DNA of 64,000 bases from Liolophura sinensis (GCF_032854445.1 NC_088302.1:45672645-45736644), one strand, 5' to 3'. Counted from the stretch's first letter, positions 20,643 through 35,600 are shown. Notes: a model not told the origin generated them from the letters alone. Program-made: numbers and translations.

Positions 20643-23600
20643 CTGCAACAACAACAACAAAATATTAAAGCGAAAGGCAATATTCCATATCAGTTAAGAA
20701 CTAACTGTGCAGCAAATGTATGAAAAAAAAAAAAACAGGAGCAAACACAAATCCTTTTCTAACATACTGAAAACAAAAAATTGTCAATAATATACAGAAA
20801 AAGGGGCCAATTTATGAATTGTTCCTTACGTCCCCGCTTGTGATGTACGGTACTAGATGTATAAAACACTGAGAAAGGCCAACTCAATTATGTTAGAAAT
20901 CAGTGTGCTTGGGGACAACGTTAAACCCACAAATATCAAGCAGTACACTGCTGTATGCAGTATGCCGTTGTGCACAACTCAAATACTACATGTATATGCA
21001 GTGCATCTTTGTGCATGATGCACAGATAGTGATATCAGGCAGTATGTCTTTATGCCTACTCAATGGAAATGTTACCGTGCAGTGTTTTCTGCTACAAAAC
21101 TCACAGAAACTGTTACCATGCAGTGTAATCTGGTACGAAACTCACAGAAACGGTTACCATGCAGTGTAATCTGGTACAAAATTCACAGAAACGGTTACCA
21201 TGCAGTGTAATCTGGTACAAAACTCAAAGAAACGGTTACCATGTATTCCTGTAGATAGTTCTCAGAATAAGTGGTACCATGCAGTGTTTTAAACTTGATA
21301 ACACACATACAGTTGCACAACAGAGTTCATTCCGGTATGAAAATCACAGAAATTTGAACCACAGGTACATCACACAGAGAAAGTGTTAATATAAAAGGCA
21401 TTCTAGTACACAAACTCAGAGACAGTGTTATGACACAGTGTATTCTGTTATAGGCCAGAAAACAGTCCCAGATATAAGCGACTACAGTGTAATAAGGAGA
21501 GCTTGCAGTCTTCTTCATCATACCAACTGTAAATATGGCGCATTCAAAACTATTGCAAAAATTTCATCTGTTAACAAAATGCAGCTACTTTAAAGCCAAT
21601 GAAGTCATCTCCACAGTTAAAATGATTAAAATGTCAAGGCCAGGTAGTATGTTGTACTGCTACTGTTATTTCTTTGGTACTGCATAAATAATCCATCATG
21701 GTGTTTGAAAGACATAGATACCTTGTCCTTTCTACTCTCTGAACCAAAAAACAGGAAGCATCCAGTAATAGATACAGTACAGCCTAAAGCAGGTCAGTGA
21801 TTACAACTTTCCAACATGCTATCTATTAAGTTTTCACTTTTCTGAAGCTTTATTGAGACATTTGATGTTACTGGACCACCACAACATCTTCTCAGTTCGA
21901 CATGATGAGTGGCCCTGTAAATATAGGCCAATCGGGACAGAATTAAGTATCTAGTGCTCCAAACAGGAAGTGGTGGGCATTGATGGTGTTCTGCTCTTTC
22001 TTTCGTAACTGTGACAACATGCACTTAATTATAGCCTGACAATCATCTCTGAAAGCTCAGTGTGGCCCAAAGCTAACATCAATATTCACAAAACAAATTC
22101 TGAGAAGCAGAAAATGAATTGTTCGACCATTGCTGTCCTTTTCCTTTAATAATTTTACATGCTGATAAGAGAAAATGTAAAAAAAAAAAAAACAGATAGT
22201 GTTTAAATTGTACTTAATATCAAACCTTAAGCACAGGTTTACATACAAGTGTTAATGTGGAATTAAAACACACCAGAAAGTCTGATTTAAAAACTGAACA
22301 GGGAATAACCCAGATAATACATCAAAGCAAGAAAGTGAAAAATCTTAAGAAACTGTGAATAGAGTAAGCTTGTTCCAGTAGATATACATGTAACTGATTT
22401 CTCTTAAGGCGAAATTTATTCCTGACCTTTGTGTCAATTTTGCATCTTATTATGTATGTTTGGAATATTCTCAAACCAAATTTTTTCTTGTCAACTAACA
22501 ATTTTCTTTTCTATTAAAGTGATCACGCTGAAAAACAATACCTGTATTTGTGTCCAATGAAGTATTTTTTCATACACAATACAAACTAAAATGCTTTTCT
22601 TTACTTAAATTGAAAATGGTAATAAATTTCAAAAATTACGGGAATGGAAGTACATTTATATTAAAGACATGAATATGCTTCTACTGAATTACCTCCCTTA
22701 TCACACGACAGAAGCTTTGCAATTTTTGATGCACAACATGGAAGTGGCACCTTATCGACCAATGCAGTCTGAAGCTCATGTTGTGATGTAACCACTAATT
22801 GCTATACAACAGAATGTAGAACATTCATGACATCAGCCACTGAGAATGAGGGCCTGTCAAATGAGGGCCTGTCAAAGACCCAGCAACAGCACTATCATTT
22901 TATTGATATCAAATGTTCCTTTAACAGCTCATCATGATGGCCACATTACAATAGAAACTGATACACTGTAACAGTGTAGATGTTACACTACAATCCATTC
23001 CTGAAGTAACAATGACACGAGGTCCTGCTTCACACTGGCGCCACCTCACAGGACTAAAACATATCCAGACTCTCCATTGTAGAAATGTGAAGAAATCATC
23101 AGTAAAGGCGATGTTATTCACATCAGTTAGACGTTTCACATTCAACAGAATTTACCCAAGTTTTCCACTGTGTTTCATTACAGTTTCTATGTAGACTATC
23201 TATTTTAAACGCACATACAGTCTATATTCTGGGCTTTCCAAATCAGTTTCCAAAACCAAATCATTTGAGACAACGCGTCCATTAAATTCACTTTTTTTTT
23301 TTCTCATCTTATTTTCTGGACACATGCAAAGAAGCACATGTGTGAATTGAAGGTTGGTCTTGAACCTTATGCCGTTTTAACTGCAAGTGACCATAAGGGA
23401 GGTAATTTGGTAGATGCAGATATACAAATAAAAATCAACACATAAAAACACACTACAAGAAAGATATATCTATTCTGCTGACTGTCAGATGAGTGTTTGG
23501 CAGACGGCTGATCTAACCAGTGTTGTAATAGGTACAGCTACCTTGGTATTACATGTACCGTCATACTCTCCACACAATCACTCTCACTCACTCACTCACA

Positions 23601-26600
23601 CATGCTACAGCATGCCAATATTTAACATACAGGTTAGCTTAAGGATCGCGGGATAATCTGACAAGAACTGAGCAGTATTACTGAGTGGTTAAGGAATAGT
23701 TGTAAATTTTACATGTATTTATTTTTTTATTTATTTATATAAACATTTATTTTTGAACTTCATCATATACCAACAAGACATTTCATGCGGTTATCACACA
23801 GAAAAAATTATCCCATAAATGCACATAAATGTAATACTCTACATCTGGTATTGTGAATGCGTACTAAACACCACCAGACTCTACAAGCTAGTACTCAATA
23901 GGCTCAACATATAGTTCAGGGGAGATAAGCTACTGCAGCATGGCGTTTTTCTTTTTCAGCAAGGGGAACTAACTCTCAAAGCAACCAACTACAATGCAAG
24001 CTTGCACAGAAAAGCAAAGAAATTATCATGCAAGAATGACGAATTGAACAATACAAAAAAAAAAAAAAAAAAAACAGGACCAAAGAAATAATCATGCAAT
24101 GTTAAACTGAATCAAAGAGGGTTTTCCATGGTAACCAAAGAGGGGATAATGCATTCAGAGGAGACATTTATATCTGAGTTCCAATTTTGTGATATATAAA
24201 CTGTACTATCTACATGAGCTACATGTAATTTTATTCTGTAAACCATGTGGCTTTAAAACTGTGCTCTTTAAGAGTTTCGCGATCACCTCATGACAGACTG
24301 ATAAATACACACAGACACTGCCACCACATTTTCATCTTCCCAGAAGCAGCTGCATATGGAAAACCCATCTTCGAATTCCTGGCCACAGCAAGGTAAAACC
24401 ATTTCTCAAGGTGAAAACACAAAGAAAAAAACCAAATCACATAAACCTTTTGGCGGAGATGTATTTCCGTTACAAACTGGCGTGCTTTTCGGACTTCCCA
24501 CTGCAACAGTAGTGCCATGTTTCCCCAGCACTATTCCATGATCTAATGTAGCATTGGTGGTGCATTGTGTAGCAGAACTTGGCAGTGACTTGGTAGTCTT
24601 TACTACAGTGACCGCGGCAGTATGCTCGAGCTCTGCACTGACGGAGTGGTTAGGCTCTACAGCAACCTTGGCAGTGTCGTCAGCACCACGCACAGCCATG
24701 TTGTGATTGACGGAGCATGGCTCGGAGCATGACGGTGCAGTGTTAGAAGCAGACGTAGGAGCACACAGCCCTGTGGTAATCAGGCCACATACAAATACAT
24801 GTATATATACATCATAAGCAGATTACTCCTCCCTTGCAGTGATTGGATACTTCAGAGAAATTGGTACCTCTGGAAATGCTAATAAGGTGAACTACATCTG
24901 ATTCTGACAAAGCTGTTGTGTCCTGAACTAAGATATAAAATCGACAAACAGCCAGTAACAAAGTTGTCAATTCTCATGTTTTTGATGTGAGCCTCAGGGG
25001 TTTTTTTGCAAAATATACATGAACTTGCCAACAAAAAGCTTCCAAACTACAATTAAAAATATGCAAAACTACTTTCTCCCAGGGCTTGTACCCCCTAGAA
25101 ACCCCACCAGGAGTTTGCCTTGGACCCAACCTCAGGCCTGCAGCCCTTTTTATGAAGCCTGTCTGTGTTTCTCACTTAACTGGTCTTATGAAAAACCATA
25201 AAGCATATAAAACTAACTATCACATGACAATATTAGTTTGAAAACCACCACATGCAACTGTCCAAAAAAGATATGCCTCAAAATGATATGGACGTCGTGT
25301 CGGGCAGTCAAATAAAAAGCTTAGGAAATAAATATGAAGCTAACCTGTCTAATTCTGCTAATAATTAATGTTTGATTACAGATTCACTCATGTAAATGGA
25401 TCAGTAGCACTACTTTTACAACAAAAGCTAACTGTAAAGATGGGTCATTCGCAACAATACAGAGATTTTCAGCTGAGAAATTCAATTCTGAAAAGCTGTT
25501 CAGGTAAAAGCTTTTTGGTCCTTCAACAACAAAACAAAAGCTTTGAGCAAAATCACAGCTGATGTCCTAACAAAGGGACTAGCGACATATCTGAGATATC
25601 AAACTGCGAACCATCACAAACTGTTCACAACAGCAAATATATATGTCACAATCTGCTTTACTAATTTCACACCATGATGCCAGATACAGGTATATGACAC
25701 TGCCTGCAGGTCACCCAATGAACGCACCTGCATGCTCAAATCAGGCCTACATGCATATGTACCAGGGACCCGTTTCACATGATGATTTCAGACTTCCGCG
25801 GAAAATTGTAATTCAAACTAAACTGCTAAATGTGTGCATCAAATGGTTAAAATTTTGACTCTGCGGCAGCACAATTTCAACCAAGTTTGAGCAACCAGCT
25901 GAAAGTATTTTATTTTGTTAAAAGATTTTAGACAACAAGTATCAACATCACTAGTGTTGCAAAAAAAAAAAAGAGAGTCCTGACAGTTCTGTGATAAAAT
26001 ATAGTTATGATGGGGAAAATTACTTCAGAAAGTAAAAAGTGAGTGAGTGAGTGAGTGAGTCAGTCAGTCAGTCCTTAAATTCTTAACAATTTTTCAGTCA
26101 TATGATGACGAAGGAATCCTTAGGGTGTATGTAATATGCCTCCTTGTTGCAGGAGAGATTTCCACCACTCTTTTAACTAGTGCTGCTTCATGGAAGTTAA
26201 AACTTCCTCTTTTAAGGTCTTAGGTGTGACCGGACCCAGGACACCTTGGATCTACCGCCTCCCGGAAAGTAAATAAGATTTTCAAGAATGTTTTTAAGAT
26301 ATTATGTTTAAAAAAAGCCATTTAGAGTGGAAACTGACCTAAACGGTCACAGACATTTTTTTTCTGACACACTTGGTAACTCTATAAATAAACTTTTATC
26401 CAGGATTTCTTATAAGGCCATGGAATGTGCCTTAGATCAGCCGGAAGCGTGCCATCTTAGATCAGCCGGAAGCGTGCCATCTTAGATCAGCCGGAAGCGC
26501 ACCATGTTAGATCAACCAGAAGTGCGCCATGTTAAATCAAGAGGAAGCGCACCATGTTAGATCAACCAGAAGTGCGCCATGTTAGATCAACCGGAAGCGC

Positions 26601-29600
26601 GCCATGTTAAATCAACATGAAGCGCACCATGTTAGATCAACCAGAAGCATGATGTGTCACTTGTCTCCCAGGCATATATGGTTAAAAGACAAAACAGTGT
26701 TCGGGTAACCTAAGTGGAAACGTATGTGTGTGGTTTTGATTGCTTCAAACTGCAATACAAGGGTTGTGCAACGTCACAAATATAGGGTTGTGCAACGTTA
26801 CAAATATAGGGTTGTGCAATGTAAACTTCCTGTGGGATACTTGGTCTAGTGTTGTCTTTTCTCCAAGTGGCAAAAGCCCATAAAATGTGTTTCCAACAAA
26901 AATCATGCAAATCATGGCTAATTACATGGTATAAACTTACAGATGGAAAAGAAACAAATGTATGAAAAACACAGATAAATATTGTTTCAAAGAGGAGACC
27001 ATGAAAAAAATTAACAAATTCTGGTCAAACTGTAAACTACTTTTTCAATGATTTTTTTTTACATCACTAAAGCCAGGTGCTAGTTAACTTTGCATATAGT
27101 TAACATGGCTTATCTGTAAATAGGTACGGTGGATGATGTCAGTGTAGGTATATAGACAAATGTCAGTGTATGTATATGGACAAATGACAGTGTAAGTATA
27201 TGGACAAATATCAGTGTAAGTATATGGACAAATGTTAGTGTATGTATATGGACAAATGTCAGTGTAAGTATATGGACAAATGTCAGTGTAAGTATATGGA
27301 CAAATGTTAGTGTACGTATACAAACAAATGTCAGTGTAAGTATATGGACAAATGTTAGTGTATGTATATGGACAAATGTCAGTGTAAGTATATGGACAAA
27401 TGTTAGTGTAAGTATATGGACAAATGTTAGTGTAAGTATATAAACAAATGTCAGTGTAAGTATATGGACAAATGTCAGTGTAAGTAAATGGACAAATGTC
27501 AGTGTAAGTCTATAGACAATATGTATTGGAATAATATAGTATAAGGACAATGCTTATGTTTTTGAATATGATGAAAGGATTCTGAACAATGTATAGCTGG
27601 ACAAACATTTATGCATGTATTAAGTTGTTTGTAGATAATGCAAACAATACAGTAGCCTATACATGTATATATATATATTAAGATGCACATATGTTCGCCA
27701 CTAAACTAAAAAAAAATTCAATGAAATATCACTTGTAAAAAAAAAAAATTATAGACCTGGTGCATGCTGGGGCCAAAAATGATCATTAGATATAAGGAAT
27801 CATTGCTAAATCGGCTATAATAAGTCACAAAATTTGTCAGTTTTTCCTGTTGGTTACGTGGTTATCAATAACTCAACATATAAACATCACCACACACAGT
27901 TCAACTTCTGAAAACAGGAACACTTTCTGCATGACTGCATGTCTCAGCTACACCATGGCTGTTGATACCACAGTGTTGTCATGGATGCAATTGTGCAAAT
28001 AGAACTATCTGTAATAGTGAGTGGAACTGTGACAAGGTGGCTAGATGGAGATGTGGAACTGTGACGAGGTGGCTAGATGGAGATGTTGAATTGTGATGAG
28101 GTGCCTAGATGGAGATGTGGAACTGTGACAAGGTGCCTAGATGGAGATGTGGAACTGTGACAAGGTGCCTAGATGGAGATGTGGAACTGTGACGAGGTGG
28201 CTAGATGGAGATGTTGAATTGTGATGAGGTGCCTAGATGGAGATGTGGAACTGTGACGAGGTGGCTAGATGGAGATGTGAAACTGTGACGAGGTGCCTAG
28301 ATGGAGATGTGGAACTGTGACAAGGTGGCTAGATGGAGATGGAGATGTGGAACAGTGACGAGGTGGCTAGATGTGACATACGACTGAAGCTCTACTGGTC
28401 ATAATCATAAACTAAGGCACATCTGGGAATAACTGTAACTATACTATGACAATGGTGTTCTCGGGGGTATGAAAACTACTAATTATATGTGTAACAAATA
28501 AACTACCAAGCTCAACAGAACAAGAGGGACAAATAATAAAATATTAACAAATAATAACTTGATATCCAATCACTGCTGGGGAAGGAACCACATTTGTACA
28601 TGCAAGCAATGACAGATATAACAAATACTTCATTGTTAATATAAGAAATTCAGATGTTACTTGTTAAAAAGAGTTTAAAAGTATTGAATAATGTAGAGTT
28701 TCTATTGAGCATTACAAGCTGATGTCCCATAAACCAGATTATAAGTTAATCACATAATGCAGCAAAAAAAGTAATCAATGATAGAAAGTGAATAAGATCA
28801 AATATATATATCCAACCAGTGTGAAGATTTATTTGCATCACTCACAACCCAAAATTTCATCATATCTGCAGGCCATCATGCTAAACAAACTGTTCACTCT
28901 ACAGTGTTCAGCACAATCCATTTCACAATACGATCATACCTTTCAAAAATCAAAACATTCACTTCTAAAAACAACTCATTCATGCTAAATTAACTCAAAA
29001 GTAAAAATGGCACACATTTTTCTATTAATCTCTCAAGCATTCCATGGAAAGGGGAGATAATCTACCTTTCGAGATGCCTATCTGATCTAGGGACAGTTCA
29101 CTTGTAGCATAGAATCCGCTGCTATGTCTGCGGCCTAACAACGCCGCTGGTGAAACACCATTGGCCTCCGGAGACTGAAACAACAAGTTACAAGTCAAGT
29201 TACAACAAAATAATTAAATGAGCTGTAAATGTGCAGGAGTAAAATTCATGACCAAAGACATAAAAACTGAACCCATAAAAAGTTTTTAAGCTGCAATAAC
29301 ACCTATTTCTCTTCCAGCCAGAATTCCGCTCTGGCTTTTTGAATATGTTTTGTCAGGTGACTAAGAAAAGGTTGTGGCTCACCCATGGTCCCTGGATCAC
29401 GAAGCGATCTTAAGAGTTACGTCAAAATTTTAAATCACCTTAAAATTGTTATTTCTAATGGAACAAGGTCAAGATATTGCTTGACCATGGAAATTTTGGG
29501 TATGTTATTGCACAACAAATTTCAGCTAAACCAACGGAAAGAAACATACCAAATTTAATGACTAAAAGTTTAAGATCGCTACGTGATTCCGGTCCCTGGC

Positions 29601-32600
29601 ACTTTGGCTTTGTTTGCTCATAAAACTGTCAAAATATACTCAGTGAAAAATTCATGCGTGCTAAACATCAATCAAATAAATAAATAAAAGACATACCTTT
29701 ATAAAAATATAAACAGCTGTAATTCTGAAAACTGGTGAGATAAAAACATGCAGTTGTCCTATAAACTTAAGATGACAATCCACAGTCCTTCCCGCGTACG
29801 ATGAGTTGACAATTATGAGGTTTACCAAAACCTTCATACTAATGAGGGCTTAAAATTTACAAAATTTGCATAATGCATGTCCAGGGTTATAGCTTACATT
29901 ATATAGTACGGTACATATACACAAGGTCTGCAATCCTACACTGTTGCTTATGCGCTACAAAGCATCTTCATTCATAAATGTTGCTTACGCAGCCATGTGC
30001 AGGCCTCGCAGCCATGTGCAGGCCTCGCAGCCATGTGTAGGCCTCGAAGTTTCAGAACATTACTTAACCAGAAAATCAATCATTTATGTGAAATTTTAAG
30101 GGTTGCCTCTACTGGATGTTTATCATCTGCTGCTAGATAGCAAGTTCCTCCAACAGCCTTATGCTAGCAGAACCTGCAAACCATGTGTAAAGACTGCTTG
30201 AATGCCATGAAAAGGCATGTAATTCTTGCTGGCAATGGTTTACATTTCCTTTTGGATCTTCACTCCAGCATAAAGAACAGTGAGCATTGTATTTTACAGA
30301 CATTGTATTTTAACCACTGAACTATGCTATCAGTATGACTGGCCTGAACTGGGGTTAACTATTTAGATTTATTTATTTATTTTTCGGATTTGTGTTTTGT
30401 GCTGTATTCAATACTATTTCACTTCAACAACAGCGATCAACATTATGTTAGGAGGAAACCAGGCAGAGCCAGGGGAAACCCCTGACCATCTGTAGGATGC
30501 TAACACCCCTTCCCATGTACAGCCAGAGTAACTGTTTTGATTACAGTTACCAGCCTTGTTCTCATCATAGGTCTCTGACATTACCTCTACGTGGTTTGAA
30601 TGTACCGGGACCAGAGTTCCATTGTTATCCCCTTTCGTCTCACCACTATTTTTTTCCTGTCAAAACAAAACAAATTTTCCAAAATGAATAGTGTCAATCA
30701 TACATATGTCAAATGACAAATCAGTGAGACAATATAATGAACCTTTACTTTATTTTTGTATTTTTACAAGGATGTAACAAAATATTGATGTATGATGTTT
30801 TATCCCGTGTTCTGACTGTTTTCCTTTGCTATGGTAAAAATGCAAAGTTCCATGTCCAAGGAAAATTCAGACTGCGTAATTGTTAGTCGTGATTCAATCA
30901 ACGAAATCTGTTTCCCCGCCACACTCTGACAGGACCTGTGATCCCAGACCTTGAATTTCATGCTTCTTTTGTCCAATTTGGGTTGACAGCTTTGTTTCAA
31001 GATTTTTCAAAAGACCATACATTCACCCTTGGAAATTTGCTATATCTAAATCACAAAAATATACTCAATGACTGGCAATAGCTTTAGCTTAGATAAGTAT
31101 GAGATGTTAACCCTGTCTGTAGCAAAAATACTGACCACAAAGAAACAAAATATTTTCCAGAAAGTAGGCTTTAGATCTGACTTATTGAAGTGATCGTAGG
31201 TTACATAACCTGAATATAGTTTTCAATACCACACGTGTCATTTATTGATCTGGGGAAGGTGTGCAGCACACATTGCTCATACTGTGTCCTCAAACATCTG
31301 GCTGACCTCTGCTTATCTTTATAATAGCACAAAAAGTATCACTCATGTTTCTCATATCAAGAGGAGCACTTAGAGAATGGGGTCAGCAGATCTGACTCCC
31401 AGTTCAAGCTGTATTCCCTCAACTAAACCCTGTAACCAAGCGTGGCTACTCGCTAATTACCCAATCTATTTCACTTTACACCGCCATTTGTGGCCACTGA
31501 CTTTTTCACAGCTAGGTAAGCACTAAGTTGCCATGGGAACCAAGCTGCCCCTTAATGACTGACAGAGGCTGATTTCCGCCTTTTTCCAGCCAGGACATTT
31601 CCACAAGACCCCAGTTCAAACAGCTAACATTCTCGCCCTATTAGACACTGTAACAGACAATTTCCGGTTCTAAGGCACCGTCACATGGCTTTCGTTGCAC
31701 AATATTCACCAGAACAAATGTCTCGCAGTAGTTTCTTGCCGAGATACTCTTTTTGCTCTTGGCAGCAATGTCAATTTCCTGTCTCAGTCAATTTTGTTCC
31801 AATCAGATTCTTCCAGGAATAAATGTCTAAGAGAAGAAAGCCTATTAGACCGAAAGTCCAAGGTTTATCAGGGATGTCTGCCGTGCAATGCATTAATAAC
31901 ACACAGTGGCATCACACAGATCAAATGATCTGCCAGTTAAACACATAACAGACATACAGTAAACGCTATTCATATCTTAATAGATATGTAAGAACTAAAT
32001 CTTGTGGAAATGTACCAGTCATGTAGTCACCTGCAACACCTTGTCCACAACTCCTGTACACAACTTCTGCCTGCAACTCCTTATTCAAGATCTTGTCTAA
32101 CCTCATGCCTTGCAATATTTTTTATTAAATACACACATACACGACAAAACCTCTATTTTCTGCACTATTTGCATTTCAGCCTTTGCACAATATTTGGGCC
32201 ATAAAAAAAACCCTCAAATATGGATCTTGATTGTCTTTGGACTTTGGTATTACTGCTATATGTACTTTACTGCCTGGATAATCTGACCAGCAAATGATTT
32301 TGTTTGTTTATCTATTAATTTGTTTTACGCCATACTCAAGAATATTTGAACTGCGTCACAGCAGCCTGAACTATGTTGGGACGAAACCAGACAGAGCCTG
32401 GGAAAACCCAAGATCATCTGTATGTTGCTGGCAGATCTTCCCATGTATGAAAGGGGCTTCCGTGGCTCAGTCAGTTAGCGCACTAGCACAGCGTAATGAC
32501 CCAGGAGTCTCTCACCAATGCAGTTGCTGTGAGTTCAAGTCCAGCTCATTCTGGCTTCCTCTTCGGCTGTGTGTGGGAAAGTCTGCCAACAAACTGCGGA

Positions 32601-35600
32601 TGGTCGTGGGTTCCCCCCAGGCTGTGCCCGGTTTCCTCCCACCATAATGCTGGCTGCCGTCGTATAAGTGAAATATTCTTGAGTTTGGTGTAAAACACCA
32701 ATTAAATAAATAAATAAATAAATCAAATCCCGTGTATGAAAACATTTTGTGTTGATACAGTTAAATTCCATATAAAATATAATGGCTGCAAGATTGAAAC
32801 AATTACAGTATTTATCCATACGCACTAAGAGATGTTGGGTACAAAACTGAAAACTTCTCTATCTAGCATACACTTACAATTATGACATGAGAGAAGGAAT
32901 AATCAGGGTTTAACGTCCAATTGGCAATATTTCAGCCACATCATGGTGATTTTAAGAGAAATAAAGAAACATGTTTATTTATTTATTTTTGTTTGAATGC
33001 CATACTCAAGACTTTTTCACAAGCCAGTTTCATGTGTGCAAGAAAACCGGAATGCATGAAGTACACCATCAACCCTTTGAAAGTTCCTGACAAACTTTAT
33101 TACATGTGGCATTTGTAATATTGGTGTCTCCTGTAAACACCATGACTTCTACTCCTCTTCAGAATTTTACCAAATTTGAAGACAAACTGGCATGATCTGG
33201 ATTTCAACTCTTCACCAAGAAAATGAAAAGCCATTAAGTTAAAAACTATAACTCTTACATAAGTATAACATAAAAATATAAAATCTGACTGGCACAAAAA
33301 CTACAACTGACACACTATCCTTTCCCGTTTATAGCTGGCTCTTAGAAGTCGATCTACACTCCAGCCTAATTCCCACACAATCGACAAATGATCTCAGTCA
33401 AGTAGCATACATTAAATTACCCCATAACTTGTACAGACAACTGTTTCCCAGCTGACAGGATTCTCACAGACCTACACATTAGACATTTCTTATAGCCTAT
33501 GCAGTATCCTTTATCGACTATCTTATATTTCCTAAGGATTTTATGGACATTTTATGGATTTCGGAAGCAAGTCTTACAGATTATCTTGTAAGAAGGTCCT
33601 CATAGTCGGAATATCATATGTCAGGTGACTTACCTCTTGAGACGACTGAGGCTGATCTTTGGTCATCAAAGCGGCTTTCTCTTCGCTCTGGTCAGAGAGC
33701 GCTGTGTCGTCAATGGTTACACTCACATCTCCGTGATGTTCAGGTGGTGAACTCGGTTCACTAGTCGCTATCTCTGGGTGTTTTCTCCCCACAATGAAAT
33801 ACGTCTTAATTTCTTTAATAAATATAAGAATGGAAAGCCAATAAACAACTGCCAATAAAATCAACCACTATTCTCAACCATATATGAGGCAATGACCACG
33901 TTAATGTTGTGAGAATTATAATGGACAAAGTTGTCTAAAAAATGCATCTTATTTATATGTTATCAGTTTGTACTGATACTTTAATTCACACTGTAACATC
34001 AAGTCACCACGAGGAGAATCATAGTAAATATATTTCAGGCTTTGCAACTTTGGCACAATAAAAAGTGATCATTTTCTCACCAGTTTTTACACAACAATTT
34101 AAATGTACAATTATACAGTTACTCAATAGCAGTGGTCTTCGGTATGTATGACTAAAATTATACTAGTTTAACTACAAGGGCTAGTTTTACGCCTAAAGTA
34201 CCGCTAGTATTTCCCCCTGACATGCCCAATGCTTTACAGTTTCTATTTACCATGCTTACAAGTTAAAAGTTATTGACAGCTGGTGTCTCTTTTCGGAACA
34301 ACACCCGATCAGAAACGTTCAAAAGGCTTCTTTATGAAGCCCAATAAAAGCCTTGTTTTACATGTACAGATATAGTACAACACTGCATATTTCCGTTTTC
34401 CATTGGTGGGATGGTTGTTGTTAGTTTTTGCTTTGCTTTTTTTCATATAATATGCAAAACATTTCATTAAGCATTAACATTTATCTTAAAGAAAACTGTG
34501 GTTCACACCCAGGTTTTAGAATGTTCTGGGCAAACATGTTATTTGACAGACAGAACACAGACAATTTTGTGGCATTTCCAGATATTATTTACAAAACAAG
34601 GAAAATATGTCAAACGGACATTGGGATTGTGGAAAGATTTCCACCTGCTGGTACAAGCCAAGATGTTGACAAACCCTGCAGGTGTTGGTTCTCAAGTTAT
34701 GCGACTCACAGACATAGTGCCTTACATCCAGCTTCTTGTATCTATATTCACTACTTTATCGAACTAATCTTAAGACAGAAGAGTGTCTTTAACCTCACCA
34801 TCACACTGTACATACAATAAAAATCACCAGTCATCATTACAAGCCCATCTCACAACAAAACTTTGCAATTTTCATAAAATTTCAGGAACACCCAATGCAC
34901 TGATTTTAATTAATGTCATAAGGAATTCTAATGCTGATACAAAAAAGAAAACACACAAAAATGCAAGATTAGGCCTGAAACAAATGTATAGCCGACATGT
35001 AGCTTTGGGATACATATACATGTATCTATTTTTGTGAGGAGAAACTCCCAACCTGAAGCAGTTTTTTTTTTTTTGCTTCTTAATTAGAGAATGGGAATTT
35101 TCTTCACATTTTCTGTCGTATAAGCACTCACTTCTCTCCTCCTCTGTATGACGAACTGCAAACTTGGATGTGGCGGTATCGTAATGCTCAATCAGGACTT
35201 TAAATGTGCGGTTATCTGAAATGACAGAACAAACCAATCTGTGAAAAGAGCTGGACACTAAAAACTGACATGTCTATGCAACAAAGCTGTGAAAAGAGAT
35301 GTAAACACAGAGAGAAATGCATAGCTCAAAATACCCTATCTTTGTAAGTAATGGCAGAAGTCTGCAACTTCCCAATGCCTAGTCTCCACGGAACAGTACA
35401 CAAGTTATGTAATCTGTAGAAGCTCTCGCCACCTGGTGGAGAAATATGCCAACCTCTTGGGTGGAAATTGTGAACTGAATCATGGGAAATCTGATGTAAA
35501 CTGCTGCTACAAGAACTGCTTACACCATGAAACCAAATCTCTGTATTTGAAAACTTACAATTTCGCTAGTCATTGTTGCTCAGCAGTTAATAGCCCATTG

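Larger units (their letters stand above)
24771..29065 (-). other. ADCY9 intron 4, with a minisatellite cluster
   Basis: Starts GTAGAT and ends ATTACCACAG. Between 26.0 and 28.4 kb it holds a second-family SINE with a 9-bp target duplication and four unrelated minisatellites, listed separately. The remaining parts (24.8-26.0 and 28.4-29.06 kb) show only AT-rich sequence with no coding signal. Confidence 0.75.
29175..33633 (-). other. ADCY9 intron 3
   Basis: Starts GTAAGT and ends TTGTTTCAG. It contains a full-length SINE with its target duplication nested against an older SINE fragment (32.3-32.74 kb), an older SINE relic (30.4-30.5 kb), a MITE-like inverted-repeat element (29.39-29.60 kb) and a short triplication of a CAGCCATGTGCAGGCCTCG-type unit near 29,991-30,047. 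No coding signal is seen elsewhere. Confidence 0.75.

Noticed and set aside
27084-27550. Minus-strand open frames with an eight-residue period
   Set aside because: Translation of the 24-bp minisatellite.
32453-32560. tRNA gene
   Set aside because: A/B-box-like sequence belongs to the SINE head; no cloverleaf with a proper acceptor stem and anticodon loop, and similar sequences recur with tails and target duplications.
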